From a virus: a DNA stretch of 44,863 nucleotides. The notes beneath the pieces were generated by a model. The model had not been told where the DNA came from. It saw only the letters and a list, made by a program, of their open reading frames with translations, and made no database searches. The first letter of the stretch is position 1. The number at the start of each line of letters is the position of its first letter. Location of the stretch: positions 1 to 44,863 of the IMG/VR virus record IMGVR_UViG_3300028399_000004; one strand, 5' to 3'. Shown here in pieces: positions 29,907-38,956 of the stretch. A program made the translations under genes and the position numbers.

Positions 29907-30140
29907 TCAATCCCTCTTTTTTTCTTGTTCGAACATTATTTGATAGCTTTCAAAGCATTTTTGTTCAATTCCACCAGCATCCCGGTAGCGGCAGCAGGCT
30001 GACCATGCTTCCCAGGATATACTTGTTTGCATGGATATGTATTCGCCTTTACTGTTTCTTTCAATGGTCCTTGAGGTTAATGGGTCTCCTAAAATCCAAG
30101 ACTCAAAAGCCAGCCTATCCGCTGTTTTTGTTGCTGTCAT
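29907..30140 (-). CDS. Hypothetical protein
   Basis: A 77-residue protein with a good ribosome site (GGAGAAAG). The pattern AFESWI near residues 11-16 and EAWSACCRYRDAG near 44-56 is seen in small phage proteins of 'DUF' type with a WxAWxA-like repeat. Unknown role, same operon as neighbours. Confidence 0.6.
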   Translation of the reverse strand: MTATKTADRLAFESWILGDPLTSRTIERNSKGEYISMQTSISWEAWSACCRYRDAGGIEQKCFESYQIMFEQEKKRD

Positions 30141-30345
30141 AACTTTCTTTCTCCATTCTGCGATTTTTTATCTTAACAGCACCAAGCAAAACAGCGGCCC
30201 ACAATTTTGGTTTTGTTTCTGGCCATCGCCTAATGGTCTGCTCATGCGATCCGGTTATCTCAGCAAGCTCAGCCAGGCTTTTTAGTCCAGCAAGCTTGCA
30301 TAGCTGTGCTGGTGTTTTTCTTATGTTTGGTCGTTTTTTATGCAT
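30115..30345 (-). CDS. HTH-type DNA-binding protein
   Basis: A 76-residue basic protein with helix-turn-helix features: LCKLAGLKSLAELAEITGSH then EQTIRRWPETKP (residues about 15-46). Start overlaps the upstream gene stop. It might regulate the leftward operon or late genes. The C-terminal tail is charged. Confidence 0.65.
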   Translation of the reverse strand: MHKKRPNIRKTPAQLCKLAGLKSLAELAEITGSHEQTIRRWPETKPKLWAAVLLGAVKIKNRRMEKESYDSNKNSG

Positions 30346-30613
30346 CAGTTACGTGCTCAATGAAAATGACTCTTCGTGCACAAGTACGGTCAACAAATCG
30401 CGCCAGCTCATTCCCACAGGTCTTTACATCATGCGAGCGTGCTCTACCAAAAAAATCATCGTATTGTGGATTTTGTTCAAAAAATTTATCTTTTGCATTT
30501 TGGCAGCCCAATTCCGCGACCTCAAACGTTTCATCAAGATTTACAGTAGCGTAGCCATCCTCGGTTTCTGCTTCGTTGTAATTTACAGGACCGGTTATTT
30601 TGTATGTATACAT
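30338..30613 (-). CDS. Hypothetical protein
   Basis: A 91-residue acidic protein with AAGGAGGAAAG before its ATG. Starts MYTYKITGPVNYNE; no domain recognised. The middle contains CQNAKDKFFEQNPQYDDFFG. Same operon. Confidence 0.55.
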   Translation of the reverse strand: MYTYKITGPVNYNEAETEDGYATVNLDETFEVAELGCQNAKDKFFEQNPQYDDFFGRARSHDVKTCGNELARFVDRTCARRVIFIEHVTDA

Positions 30614-30640
30614 TATCTTTCCTCCTTATGTTGATTTTTG

Positions 30641-30925
30641 TTAATCATTGCAAACGCCGCGAATATCACCAAAATCAATGACATATACATCGTAACGCTG
30701 ATCCCCTCTGCGTGGTTGCACTGATGCAATAATCAAACTATTGTCATTATGGGTAATTTCGCCATATTCGTTGTAATTTTTAACGGCGCGCAAAAAATCA
30801 TTAATTGTGTCATGGGTAAAAACAACATTGCATCCATATTCGTCGTCAACCATGCAGCTGGAGCAACCCATTTCCACAAAAGCGTTTTCAATTTCTTCAT
30901 TCGTCATTTTGGTAAGGTCTTTCAT
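30641..30925 (-). CDS. Hypothetical acidic protein
   Basis: A 94-residue acidic protein with AGGAGG before ATG. Contains a CSSCMVDDEYGCNVVF stretch and a DNSLIIASVQPRRGDQRYDV segment. Not recognised. Small acidic genes like this in early operons are often host-takeover proteins, which is only inference. Confidence 0.6.
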   Translation of the reverse strand: MKDLTKMTNEEIENAFVEMGCSSCMVDDEYGCNVVFTHDTINDFLRAVKNYNEYGEITHNDNSLIIASVQPRRGDQRYDVYVIDFGDIRGVCND

Positions 30926-30943
30926 GATTTCCTCCTATTTTTT

Positions 30944-31483
30944 TTAAGCGTTTAATGCGCTTTGGATTTGGCGGGCAGTTTCAGCCTTTTTTTCTTCTGC
31001 GATTTTTGCGGCTACCTCAGGATGAACAGCGTCAAAATCTCTTAATTTGGCTTCGGCGTCGCGCACAGCATGTTCCGCCTTATGTGATTCGTGTAACCCA
31101 GTATCTTCTGCATAATCCCGCTCGCATGCAACCTCCCAAGCGTCACATGCTGCACTAATAGCGTATACCAACTCTTCACGTTCGCGGGGGAGCCGTACTT
31201 CTGGTCGGTTATAATACGCCTCTCTCGCCTCTTCAATCATGGCAGGTTCGTCTCCGTATAAGCAGATCTGATAGTTCCAGATTACCTTGGCGCCCTTCTC
31301 TTCCATCGCCCGCACAACCTCCCCTGCCCGGGGATCTTCCCGAAGATCGTCGATAGTACAGATACCTACCATTGACTGGGGTCGTTTTACATCTCCGTCG
31401 ATATCAAATACAGGCTCGCCGTTTGTCATGGTGCAGGTAAGTGTGCGGCCGTCGTTCAATGTGCGAGAAAATAGTGTAGTCAT
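30944..31483 (-). CDS. Hypothetical protein, first of leftward operon
   Basis: The 179-residue protein starts MTTLFSRTLNDGRTLTC and has a mixed first half and a charged helical second half (EAKLRDFDAVHPEVAAKIAEEKKAETARQ). Likely coiled coil at the end. It heads the minus-strand operon; a weak promoter-like TTGTCC-17-TATCTT lies upstream (about 31530-31560). Function unknown. Confidence 0.65.
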   Translation of the reverse strand: MTTLFSRTLNDGRTLTCTMTNGEPVFDIDGDVKRPQSMVGICTIDDLREDPRAGEVVRAMEEKGAKVIWNYQICLYGDEPAMIEEAREAYYNRPEVRLPREREELVYAISAACDAWEVACERDYAEDTGLHESHKAEHAVRDAEAKLRDFDAVHPEVAAKIAEEKKAETARQIQSALNA

Positions 31484-31634
31484 TTCCGTGTATCCTTTTT
31501 GGCTTTAGGTCTTGGCTAGTTCCTCAACCGTTAAAGATATTGTATATCACAGTGGCGGACAATGCAACTATTATTTATCAAGACGATACAAATAAGTGTA
31601 GGAGTATTTTTGCAGAAGAATACGAGGAAATAAA

Positions 31635-31667
31635 AAAGCCCGGCATCCGTGGAGGATATCGGGCTTT
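31635..31667 (-). terminator. Rho-independent terminator (leftward)
   Basis: Arms AAAGCCCG (31635-31642) and CGGGCTTT (31660-31667), extended by ATCC/GGAT, form a strong stem. On the minus strand it is followed by six Ts. It would end a minus-strand transcript arriving from the right, for which no gene is seen; this suggests an RNA gene or protects the next operon from read-in. Confidence 0.75.
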
Positions 31668-32258
31668 GTCATGACCAGCACTATGGGTTATACTGGACAA
31701 GTTCGGATCAGGTTTAGCGGCCATCCGATGAGAGCATTTTATCCCTAAACGTGTCTTTCTTCAAGTTTTCTTTCTTTTCGCCGCAAAACTGACCAAACCG
31801 CTGACGGGTAAACCAACAGTTGAGCGATATCAACGCAGAAAACCACAAATTGGGCGCTTGGGCCGGTGCCAACGGAAACAAAATCGGGCTTAATCTGGAC
31901 ACATTGGGATGGCTGACCGCCTGCCGAGGATGGCAACGGTTCCGAACAATACGATTTGTGGTTTTTACAATATGATTTACTGAGATTATGGATTATTTTG
32001 GCGTGTGGTATTTATTGGGCGAGGGGTTTGTTTCTTGGTGTCCAGTAAAGGCCCATTAGTCACCTGTGAGCCAATTATTTTACTGTCCGCAGGTCAACGT
32101 TAATCCCACCTGAGCTGCATGGCACCCAGATGATCCGTCCGTAATAAAAAAATGGGCGAATATAGATCATATCTAATTATAGGTGTGGTTAATATTTAGT
32201 CAAATAGTGACGGCTCACCCTGATTATAGGTCGCAATTATCCTGATGGTAGATTAAAC

Positions 32259-32264
32259 TATAAT
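32259..32264 (+). promoter_or_regulatory. Candidate -10 box of packaging operon
   Basis: TATAAT stands 33 nt before the ATG at 32298. The -35 at the right distance is weak (TTATCC), so an activator may be needed. The two ATTATAGGT repeats upstream (32176, 32223) would be suitable binding sites. Confidence 0.45.
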
Positions 32265-32297
32265 AATAAATTTTATATTTACACTGGAGAATTGTCT

Positions 32298-32747
32298 ATG
32301 AGTGCAGATATTGTCGGTAAAGATATTTTGGAGGTATGGGATTACCGTCTATCAACAGCATATCCGATAATCAACAATTCTGGGCCAGAATGGATTGTTG
32401 AGATACATGCAAAATCCGCCCCGGATTATGACCCAGAAAACCCTGATGATTTTGCCAAGCCGCTGGAGGTATTCAAGACTGGAATTGTTTCTGCAAATGG
32501 CGACAGTTTCGACGCAGAAAAAGTGAAAATCTGCTACGAATGGCTAAAAACAGTACGTGACAAATACTCGCTGGATAATATCGACGAATTAAAGCCGCTG
32601 GTTAAGGACGTGCGAGCCTCACAGGAGCGATTACACGCTGCTCTGAACGGTCGTGGCCGACGTGATGCAAACATCATCAAGGCTGCTGTGACAGAGGGAG
32701 TTGATGTAACTGATGCGGTAGCAATGGTTGATGGAGGTGCGCAATGA
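32298..32747 (+). CDS. Hypothetical structural-region protein
   Basis: ATG 32298, with TGGAGA upstream, gives 149 residues. An acidic protein: DPENPDDFAKPLEVF in the middle, an Ala-rich C-terminus (IIKAAVTEGVDVTDAVAMV). It overlaps the next gene by 4 nt. Not recognised; it heads the rightward head-gene operon. Confidence 0.6.
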   Translation: MSADIVGKDILEVWDYRLSTAYPIINNSGPEWIVEIHAKSAPDYDPENPDDFAKPLEVFKTGIVSANGDSFDAEKVKICYEWLKTVRDKYSLDNIDELKPLVKDVRASQERLHAALNGRGRRDANIIKAAVTEGVDVTDAVAMVDGGAQ

Positions 32748-33148
32748 CAATCCGCAGAACTGATGCTCTTAGAAATGCAACAATGACCCCGCTCGGAACT
32801 CAGAGAGGCGCAAGCGCGCAAATACAAGTACGCTCCGGGCCTAACGCCGGAGTTGGCGGACAGGGAACGTTGCTCGCGCAGTTAACCGGTAATGCGGCAG
32901 GGTGGGGTACCGCAGTAAACGGCGTTTTAACATCATCCGCCATAACGTCTGATCAGTCTGCCGACGCAGCTGGAACCGTAGGTCATTATCAAATTAATAC
33001 ACAAGCTGGCGTTTTTTTGGAGTCTGGCTTGCTTGACACTGCCGGGACTGATGGCGCAACAATTGATAATCCGTCAATTGTTGTTGGACAAGTTGTGCAA
33101 ATATCGTCTCCGTGGATAAACACAGAAGCTTATGATGATGGCATCTAA
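32744..33148 (+). CDS. Putative virion structural protein
   Basis: A 134-residue, Thr/Gly/Ala-rich protein with a basic start (MTIRRTDALRNATM). The middle (GTLLAQLTGNAAGWGTAVNG) and ending resemble beta-rich phage proteins that come before adhesins or head genes. It might be a decoration or fibre-base protein. No catalytic motif. Confidence 0.5.
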   Translation: MTIRRTDALRNATMTPLGTQRGASAQIQVRSGPNAGVGGQGTLLAQLTGNAAGWGTAVNGVLTSSAITSDQSADAAGTVGHYQINTQAGVFLESGLLDTAGTDGATIDNPSIVVGQVVQISSPWINTEAYDDGI

Positions 33149-33150
33149 CT

Positions 33151-34695
33151 ATGCCTTTAATCAGCAACATTAATGTTTTGGTGCAAGATGGCGGGAGCGG
33201 ACGTGAGGCGATAGTCAGCTGGGATACGGATACTCCGACTACAGGGGTCGTTGACTACGGCACTACCCCGGCGTACGAGATCGGCAACGTAACGTCCGGC
33301 ACACTGGCCACAAGCCATGCAGTAACGCTTCCGGCGCTAACCCCGGGAATTGAGTATTTTTACAGCATCACGGCCACCGATGCCTCACTGGTAAGTTCTT
33401 TTTCAGGGCAACAGTCCTTTTTTGCCCTGATAAACACGCCGCCGGTGCCAGGGTCATACTCTGACGAGTTTAACGCACCGTCGCTTGACCCTCAGTGGAC
33501 GTTCGTTGACCCGGTTGGTGACTCGTCGGTTGCCGTGACGGGTACACAACTACAGCTGGACGTACCGGCGGGTGTAGCGCACGATATCTGGACGGCGGGC
33601 AACGACTCGGCGAGGGTAACGCACCCGTTACCAGATGAGGACTTCTATTCCGAGGTTAAGTTAGACACGGTACCTACACAAAATTTCCAAATCCAAGGTT
33701 TTTTGGCACAACAGGATCCTACGAATTTCATTCGTTTTGATTTTTATAGCAACGGTACTGACCTTTTTGTGTTTGCGGCGTCGTTTGTAAGCGGTACCCC
33801 AACGATTCAGGTCAATACGGTCATAACCGGAAGCACCCCGATATACCTGCGGGTACGGCGACAGGCTGACGTGTGGACTCAGAGTTACTCGTCGGACGGT
33901 ACCAACTGGACCACTGCCGTATCGTTTACGCATCCGATAGCCGTATCCAGCGCCGGGATATTCGCTGGCAATGCAGGATCAAGCCCGCCAGCTTACACCG
34001 CCCTATTCGACTACTACCGTATTGATCAGTTGTTGATATCTGATATTTCGTGTGATCAATTAAGCCCAGGAGATACGGCTTCGGTGCCACTTTTTGCTAT
34101 TGGCTCAATATCATTTGATCAAGTAAACGCGGGGGATCAGTCAGTCATAGTAATCGATGTTCCTGTTTCAGTTTTTTTTGATCAGGTAGGATCTGGCGAG
34201 TCAGTAGTAAATATATCAGCGCTGGCATCATTATCAGTAAATCAACAGGATGGCGGAGATGAGACCTTATCGAGTATATCAAGCGCATTGGTATCTGCCA
34301 TATCATCGTCTCAAGCGTCGCCAGGCGGGCAACAAACTGTTTTAATCATATCGGGTAACGGGTCGCCATCATTTGGGGTGATCATATCGGCATTAGGACG
34401 GTGGAGAATTTTTGGAATGTACGAAAAGAAATCAGCATGCTCTGAAGAACCGTTTACCATTGATTGGTCAAGCTTTTACACAAATCTTGGAATTGATGTT
34501 GCGACCAATCCGATAACATCATCAGTATGGACTGTTGCATCAGGTACAGCAGTATCCGACACAATAACACTGGACAAAACAACCATTACTTTGTCGGGTG
34601 GAGTATCTGGAGAATTTATCACCGCAAAAAATAACATCGAAATAAATGGCGGCCAATACAAAGATTGCGCCACGCTTTATATTCGGGTGTTCTGA
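33151..34695 (+). CDS. Adhesin-like fibre: Fn3, lectin-like and repeat domains
   Basis: A 514-residue protein. Residues 1-95 resemble a fibronectin-III / phosphatase-N domain (EAIVSWDTDTPTTGVVDYG, PGIEYFYSI). Residues 105-290 resemble a concanavalin-like DUF1349 domain (SDEFNAPSLDPQWTFVDP, LRVRRQADVW). Residues 295-410 are five short repeats (for example SFDQVNAGDQSVIVI, VFFDQVGSGESVV). The C-terminal 95 residues end YIRVF, perhaps a virion anchor. It may bind surface sugars. It is upstream of terminase, far from the tail fibre. Confidence 0.65.
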   Translation: MPLISNINVLVQDGGSGREAIVSWDTDTPTTGVVDYGTTPAYEIGNVTSGTLATSHAVTLPALTPGIEYFYSITATDASLVSSFSGQQSFFALINTPPVPGSYSDEFNAPSLDPQWTFVDPVGDSSVAVTGTQLQLDVPAGVAHDIWTAGNDSARVTHPLPDEDFYSEVKLDTVPTQNFQIQGFLAQQDPTNFIRFDFYSNGTDLFVFAASFVSGTPTIQVNTVITGSTPIYLRVRRQADVWTQSYSSDGTNWTTAVSFTHPIAVSSAGIFAGNAGSSPPAYTALFDYYRIDQLLISDISCDQLSPGDTASVPLFAIGSISFDQVNAGDQSVIVIDVPVSVFFDQVGSGESVVNISALASLSVNQQDGGDETLSSISSALVSAISSSQASPGGQQTVLIISGNGSPSFGVIISALGRWRIFGMYEKKSACSEEPFTIDWSSFYTNLGIDVATNPITSSVWTVASGTAVSDTITLDKTTITLSGGVSGEFITAKNNIEINGGQYKDCATLYIRVF

Positions 34696-35288
34696 TGGAA
34701 AAAAGAAAAAAAGACAAAAATATCCAGGAAAAAGAGACGGAAACAAACCCAAAAGACAGGCTTTTTGTTGCTTATTATCTGGATTGTCTTAATCCAAGGG
34801 AGGCAGCAATTAAGGCAGGATTCAGCGAAACAGTAGCCAGAACAAAAGCTTATTGTTGGGTTAGTAATGGTAAGTTAAAGCCTCATGTTTATAAGGCCGT
34901 CAAGGGCGCCATGGATAATCGGCTCAGACGGTTGGGCATAACCGCTGACAGGGTTGCCGTTGAAATCGAAAAGTTGGCCTTTAGCAATTCTCAAGATTTT
35001 TATGATAATGATGGGAATCTGATTCCGCCGAACAAATTACCCCGGGATGTGGCCGCTTGCATCACCGAAATTAAGGAAAAAACAACGGTAACAGATCAGG
35101 GTGAATTCAGGGAGATAACGTACAAGACGGAGAGCAAAAAAGGCAATCTTGAATTGCTTGGTAAACACCTGTCAATGTTCACCGAAAAATCAGAGGTCAC
35201 TGTAAAAGACAAAACAGAAAAAGACTTAACTGACGAGGAGCTACAAAAAGAACTTGAAAAATATGGCATCAAACAAGAGGGTTCTTGA
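34695..35288 (+). CDS. Terminase small subunit
   Basis: ATG 34695 overlaps the previous stop (TGATGG) and gives 197 residues. The pattern of terminase_2/XtmA: RLFVAYYLDCLNPREAAIKAGFSE (DNA-binding helix-turn-helix at about residues 24-55), then GITADRVAVEIEKLAFSN. The C-terminal part is charged. It recognises phage DNA and hands it to the large subunit encoded next. Confidence 0.85.
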   Translation: MEKRKKDKNIQEKETETNPKDRLFVAYYLDCLNPREAAIKAGFSETVARTKAYCWVSNGKLKPHVYKAVKGAMDNRLRRLGITADRVAVEIEKLAFSNSQDFYDNDGNLIPPNKLPRDVAACITEIKEKTTVTDQGEFREITYKTESKKGNLELLGKHLSMFTEKSEVTVKDKTEKDLTDEELQKELEKYGIKQEGS

Positions 35289-36708
35289 TCTTCTTCTTGA
35301 GCAGAAAATAAGGGCGTCCAGGACAGATTTCTACGCCTACCGTCAGCTCATAAATCCAGGAATGAAAGATGGTTGGTGGCAAAGAGAGGTGGCCATGCAC
35401 TTGCAACAATTCGCTGAGGATTTTTTTGCAGGACTCAAACCAGAATTAGTTATTGCCGCTCCTCCTCAGCACGGGAAATCATTGCAAGTTATTGATTTGA
35501 TATCATGGATTGCTGGAAAAAATCCAAACCTTAAATCAATATATGCGTCATTTTCTTCTCGACTTGGAATACGGGCAAATCTAAGATTGCAAAGAACATA
35601 TGACAGCAATATATACCAGAGGATATTCCCAGAAACTAAAATTAGATCAAAAACATTAAAAAAAGAAAACGTATTTTATCTAAGAAACAGTGAACAGCTT
35701 GAATATGTTGACAGTGATGGTGGTTTTAGAAATACGACAATAGGTGGAGCAATAACCGGTGAATCTCTTGATCTTGGTTTTGTTGATGATCCGATAAAAG
35801 GACGCGCCGAAGCCAATTCAAAAACTGTAAGAGATAAAGCTTGGGATTGGCTAAACGATGATTTTTTTACCCGGTTTTCTGAATTTGCAGGGTTTTTGTC
35901 AATACTTACCAGGTGGCATATTGATGATCCAATTGGGAGATTAATGGAAAACAATCCGGATATAAAATATCTGGTTTATCCGGCGATTGCTGAGAAAGGA
36001 GAGAATGGACGGGAGGTTGGAGAGGCGCTTTTCCCTGAGCACAAAAGCATAGATTTTCTTATGCTCAGAAAAGAGAGGATGGACACGCATAGTTGGCTTA
36101 GCCTTTACCAGCAGACGCCAAACATTATAGGTGGAAACATCATCAAGGGAGAGTGGTTTGGTCGGTATACGCAGCTACCAAAGATCAAATACAGGGCAAT
36201 ATTTGGCGATACGGCGCAGAAGAAAAAGGAGTCGAACGACTATCAGGTCGCCGAATGCTGGGGATTGGGTGACGATGGAAAACTGTATTTATTGGATATT
36301 TTAAGAGATAAATTTGAAGCCTATGAGCTGGAGAAAAGGTTTCCTGATTTTTGGAATAAGCACAAGGCTGACCGGTCATCCCCATTGCGGTATTTTGGAA
36401 TCGAGGATAAAAGTAGTGGAACCGAGCTGATACAACGCATGCGAAAAACGATAGTCCCACGAATCCCTGTTAAAGAGATCCCGCGCAGCACAGACAAATA
36501 CACGCGCGTACAGGACGTTGTTGGATATATCGAGTCAGGTTATGTAATGATCCCGGAGTCAGCTCCGTGGGTGTCTGATTTTATCGCCGAGTGCGAGGCT
36601 TTTACGGCAGATGATGCGCACGATTATGATGATCAGATTGACCCAATGTGCGACGCAATATCTATGATGCTACACTCATCCAAACCATCACTGGCAGAGA
36701 TTTTATGA
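35263..36708 (+). CDS. Terminase large subunit
   Basis: ATG 35263 gives 481 residues (a TTG 9 nt earlier is possible). The ATPase has APPQHGKS (Walker A, residues about 67-74), LDLGFVDDP (Walker B region, about 167-175) and TRWH after it; the nuclease half has IFGDTAQKKKES (about 311-322) and ending YDDQIDPMCDA. It packages DNA into the head. The order small-large-portal is standard. It overlaps the portal start (ATGA). Confidence 0.92.
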   Translation: MASNKRVLDLLLEQKIRASRTDFYAYRQLINPGMKDGWWQREVAMHLQQFAEDFFAGLKPELVIAAPPQHGKSLQVIDLISWIAGKNPNLKSIYASFSSRLGIRANLRLQRTYDSNIYQRIFPETKIRSKTLKKENVFYLRNSEQLEYVDSDGGFRNTTIGGAITGESLDLGFVDDPIKGRAEANSKTVRDKAWDWLNDDFFTRFSEFAGFLSILTRWHIDDPIGRLMENNPDIKYLVYPAIAEKGENGREVGEALFPEHKSIDFLMLRKERMDTHSWLSLYQQTPNIIGGNIIKGEWFGRYTQLPKIKYRAIFGDTAQKKKESNDYQVAECWGLGDDGKLYLLDILRDKFEAYELEKRFPDFWNKHKADRSSPLRYFGIEDKSSGTELIQRMRKTIVPRIPVKEIPRSTDKYTRVQDVVGYIESGYVMIPESAPWVSDFIAECEAFTADDAHDYDDQIDPMCDAISMMLHSSKPSLAEIL

Positions 36709-37982
36709 CAATCAAACAAAGAATTATGAGCGCTGCCGATGGGCTGCAGAATTTAGTTTCTGGTCTCGGCACCAACCGTGGGAAGCGCGCGCATAATCAG
36801 TTTTTGCTGGAGAGCGTTGGCAATAGCTGGATGGAGATGGACGCGGCGTACCAGACAAACTGGATCGTCCGCCGAATTTGTGACGTTCCGCCGGAGGATA
36901 TGACAAGGGAGTGGCGGGCAATAAAATCTGATTTTGCCGAGGAAATTGAAGCAGAGGAATCCCGGGTATCGTTAAAACACAATTGCGTCGAAGCAATGAC
37001 TTGGGCGCGCCTGCACGGTGGTGCCGCTGTCCTGATGCTCACCAACCAAGATTTGGAAAAACCCCTGGACGTTACCAAAATCAAAAAAGGCGGCCTGGAG
37101 CGGTTGCTGGTATTTGATCGCTGGGAACTGGGCGCGACGACTATCAATACCACAAATCCGCTGTCTGAAAATTACCTACTGCCCGAGCACTACAGGGTCC
37201 AGGGTGGAAATCAACAAATTCACTGGTCTCATTTCGCCCGGTTTGTTGGTGCCCGCCTGCCCCGCAGATTGATGGCACTCACCCAGGGATGGGGGGACAG
37301 TGAGGTACGCAAATGCCTGACAGATATCAAGGACGTGGTTTCGTCAAAAGATGGCATCGCCGAGCTAATGCAAGAAGCCAACATTGACACGATTACCAGA
37401 GAGGGCCTATCCGATGAGCTGGCCAGCGATCAAGAGGAGGCGATCAAGAAACGGTACGAGCTTTTTTCGCAAATGAAATCCATCGTAAATATGGCACTTT
37501 TGGATAGTGGCGAAACGTTGGATCGGCAAACGCTATCACTGTCTGGCGTGGCTCCTGTAATGGACAATCTTATGCTGTGGCTGTCTGGATGTGTTGGCAT
37601 CCCGGCCACCAAGTTGTTTGGTATGGCTCCTGCCGGTCTAAACTCTACCGGAGAGGGAGATTTAAACAATTACTACGACAGTATTATATCCAATCGCGGC
37701 TATGCTCTGGAGCGTCCACTTACCTATCTTGATCAGGTTATGGTCCGGTCTGCTGTCGGCCAGATGCCGGACGATTTCGATTTTTCTTGGAATACGTTGA
37801 AAAAGGCGAACGTAATCGAGCAATCACAGGCCGAGCTGATCAATGCCCAGCGTGACCGTATCTATCTGGAGGATCATGTGATTGAGATAAACCAGGTCCA
37901 ACAAACCCTCCAATCCAAAGAGATCTACCAGTTTGGAGAGGATGATTTAACGGACGGTGATAATTTTGGTTCCGACGAGTAA
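36705..37982 (+). CDS. Portal protein (DUF1073 type)
   Basis: ATG 36705 overlaps the terminase stop and gives 425 residues. DUF1073 hallmarks: IVRRICDVPPEDMTREWR near residues 53-70, ARLHGGAAVLML near 101-112, and the LNSTGEGDLNNYYDSI segment near 310-325. It forms the ring through which DNA enters and to which the tail joins. The C-terminus is acidic. Confidence 0.9.
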   Translation: MTIKQRIMSAADGLQNLVSGLGTNRGKRAHNQFLLESVGNSWMEMDAAYQTNWIVRRICDVPPEDMTREWRAIKSDFAEEIEAEESRVSLKHNCVEAMTWARLHGGAAVLMLTNQDLEKPLDVTKIKKGGLERLLVFDRWELGATTINTTNPLSENYLLPEHYRVQGGNQQIHWSHFARFVGARLPRRLMALTQGWGDSEVRKCLTDIKDVVSSKDGIAELMQEANIDTITREGLSDELASDQEEAIKKRYELFSQMKSIVNMALLDSGETLDRQTLSLSGVAPVMDNLMLWLSGCVGIPATKLFGMAPAGLNSTGEGDLNNYYDSIISNRGYALERPLTYLDQVMVRSAVGQMPDDFDFSWNTLKKANVIEQSQAELINAQRDRIYLEDHVIEINQVQQTLQSKEIYQFGEDDLTDGDNFGSDE

Positions 37983-38826
37983 ACAGGCGCGTCAGGACCA
38001 TCTAAACGAGACTCTGAAGGGGTCAGATCGCACGCGTGCGGTCGCCCCCTCATACGCAGCTGGTCGCGCGTATAATTCTCAGTTGCAGCGCATGCTGATT
38101 GAGCTGCGCAAAGACATCAATCGTGAGCTGTTGCCAGCAATTAAACAGACAGAGCCTCAATACACCGCAGACGGGTGGAGTGACGTTATTGCCAGGGTGT
38201 TCCAGTCGCTGGCTGCCAAATGGCTGGGCGACTCGTTTGTGTTGTGGGCCGAGCACCAAGCTGGCCGGTTTGTTAATCATGCCGTCAATGTTGGCAAGAG
38301 GAGATTTGTTAGGTCAGCGCCTGGAATCGGTATAAATTTATACGGAGAAACCCCCGAAATCAATGATTATATCGAGGCGTCCACGGCGGCGAATGTAAAG
38401 CTGATTAAGTCCATACCAGCCCAGCATCTGGACCAGATAGAGACCATGGTGATGAGCAATATGCGCTCTGGCATGCGGTCAGGGTCCATTGCCAAGCAAC
38501 TCGTGGAGAAATTCAGAGCAACCAAGTCCCGGGCTAAATTTATCGCCCGCGATCAAACGTCAAAAATTAATGCCGACATTACGAAAAAAAGGCAACAGCA
38601 TGCAGGTTTTGAGTTTTTTAAGTGGATCGACTCTGACGATGATCGCGTACGAAAACGACACGAGAAAATAGCCAGCGCCGATGTTGGTTTTGGCCCCGGT
38701 GTGTACCGGTGGGATGACCTGCCAATTAGTGACTCAGGTCAGCGCATATCGCCCGGGCAGGATTATGAGTGCCGATGCACGGCAAAGCCCATGACTCGGA
38801 AGATGGTGGATAGACTGATTAAATAG
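37957..38826 (+). CDS. Phage Mu F-like head morphogenesis protein
   Basis: The GTG at 37957 overlaps the portal gene by 26 nt and gives 289 residues. The C-terminal domain has the MuF pattern: FIARDQTSKINADITKKR, then FKWIDSDDDRVRKRHEK, DDLPI and CRCTAKPM. Such minor capsid proteins are ejected with DNA or help portal assembly. A convergent small gene overlaps its end by 8 nt. Confidence 0.85.
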   Translation: MIILVPTSKQARQDHLNETLKGSDRTRAVAPSYAAGRAYNSQLQRMLIELRKDINRELLPAIKQTEPQYTADGWSDVIARVFQSLAAKWLGDSFVLWAEHQAGRFVNHAVNVGKRRFVRSAPGIGINLYGETPEINDYIEASTAANVKLIKSIPAQHLDQIETMVMSNMRSGMRSGSIAKQLVEKFRATKSRAKFIARDQTSKINADITKKRQQHAGFEFFKWIDSDDDRVRKRHEKIASADVGFGPGVYRWDDLPISDSGQRISPGQDYECRCTAKPMTRKMVDRLIK

Positions 38827-38956
38827 TAACCTTTTTTCTCTTCTCTTTGGTCAACCTGCGGAATTTCCTAATCCGGCAAGCCGGTGAGCACACCTTTGCA
38901 TCGTTTCTCACCGGCCTGCGTTTCTTACACTCTGGGCACCTGATAATTTTGCTCAT
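38819..38956 (-). CDS. Small zinc-finger-like protein
   Basis: A 45-residue basic protein on the minus strand: CPEC (7-10) and CSPAC (23-27) then an Arg/Lys-rich helix (RKFRRLTKEKRKK). Pattern of a small zinc-ribbon with nucleic-acid-binding tail. It overlaps the MuF end by 8 nt. It opens the minus-strand island inside the head operon. Confidence 0.6.
   Translation of the reverse strand: MSKIIRCPECKKRRPVRNDAKVCSPACRIRKFRRLTKEKRKKVTI

Larger units (their letters stand above)
31484..32297. other. 814-bp region between divergent operons with RNA-like structure
   Basis: No convincing gene is seen. It holds a terminator (31635-31667), a distant inverted repeat AAAACCACAAAT (31837 area) / ATTTGTGGTTTT (31951 area) about 100 nt apart, and two ATTATAGGT repeats (32176 and 32223). 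Short overlapping minus ORFs (31714-31936) look chance-like. It could host a regulatory RNA or the control of the late operon. Confidence 0.5.

Noticed and set aside
31685-31725. tRNA-like sequence near GTTCGGATCAGG
   Set aside because: No acceptor stem or cloverleaf could be formed around it. No tRNA was found in the window.
31714-31936. Overlapping minus-strand ORFs of 62-63 residues
   Set aside because: No ribosome site, no similarity recognised and conflicting frames; they lie in a likely structured non-coding region.
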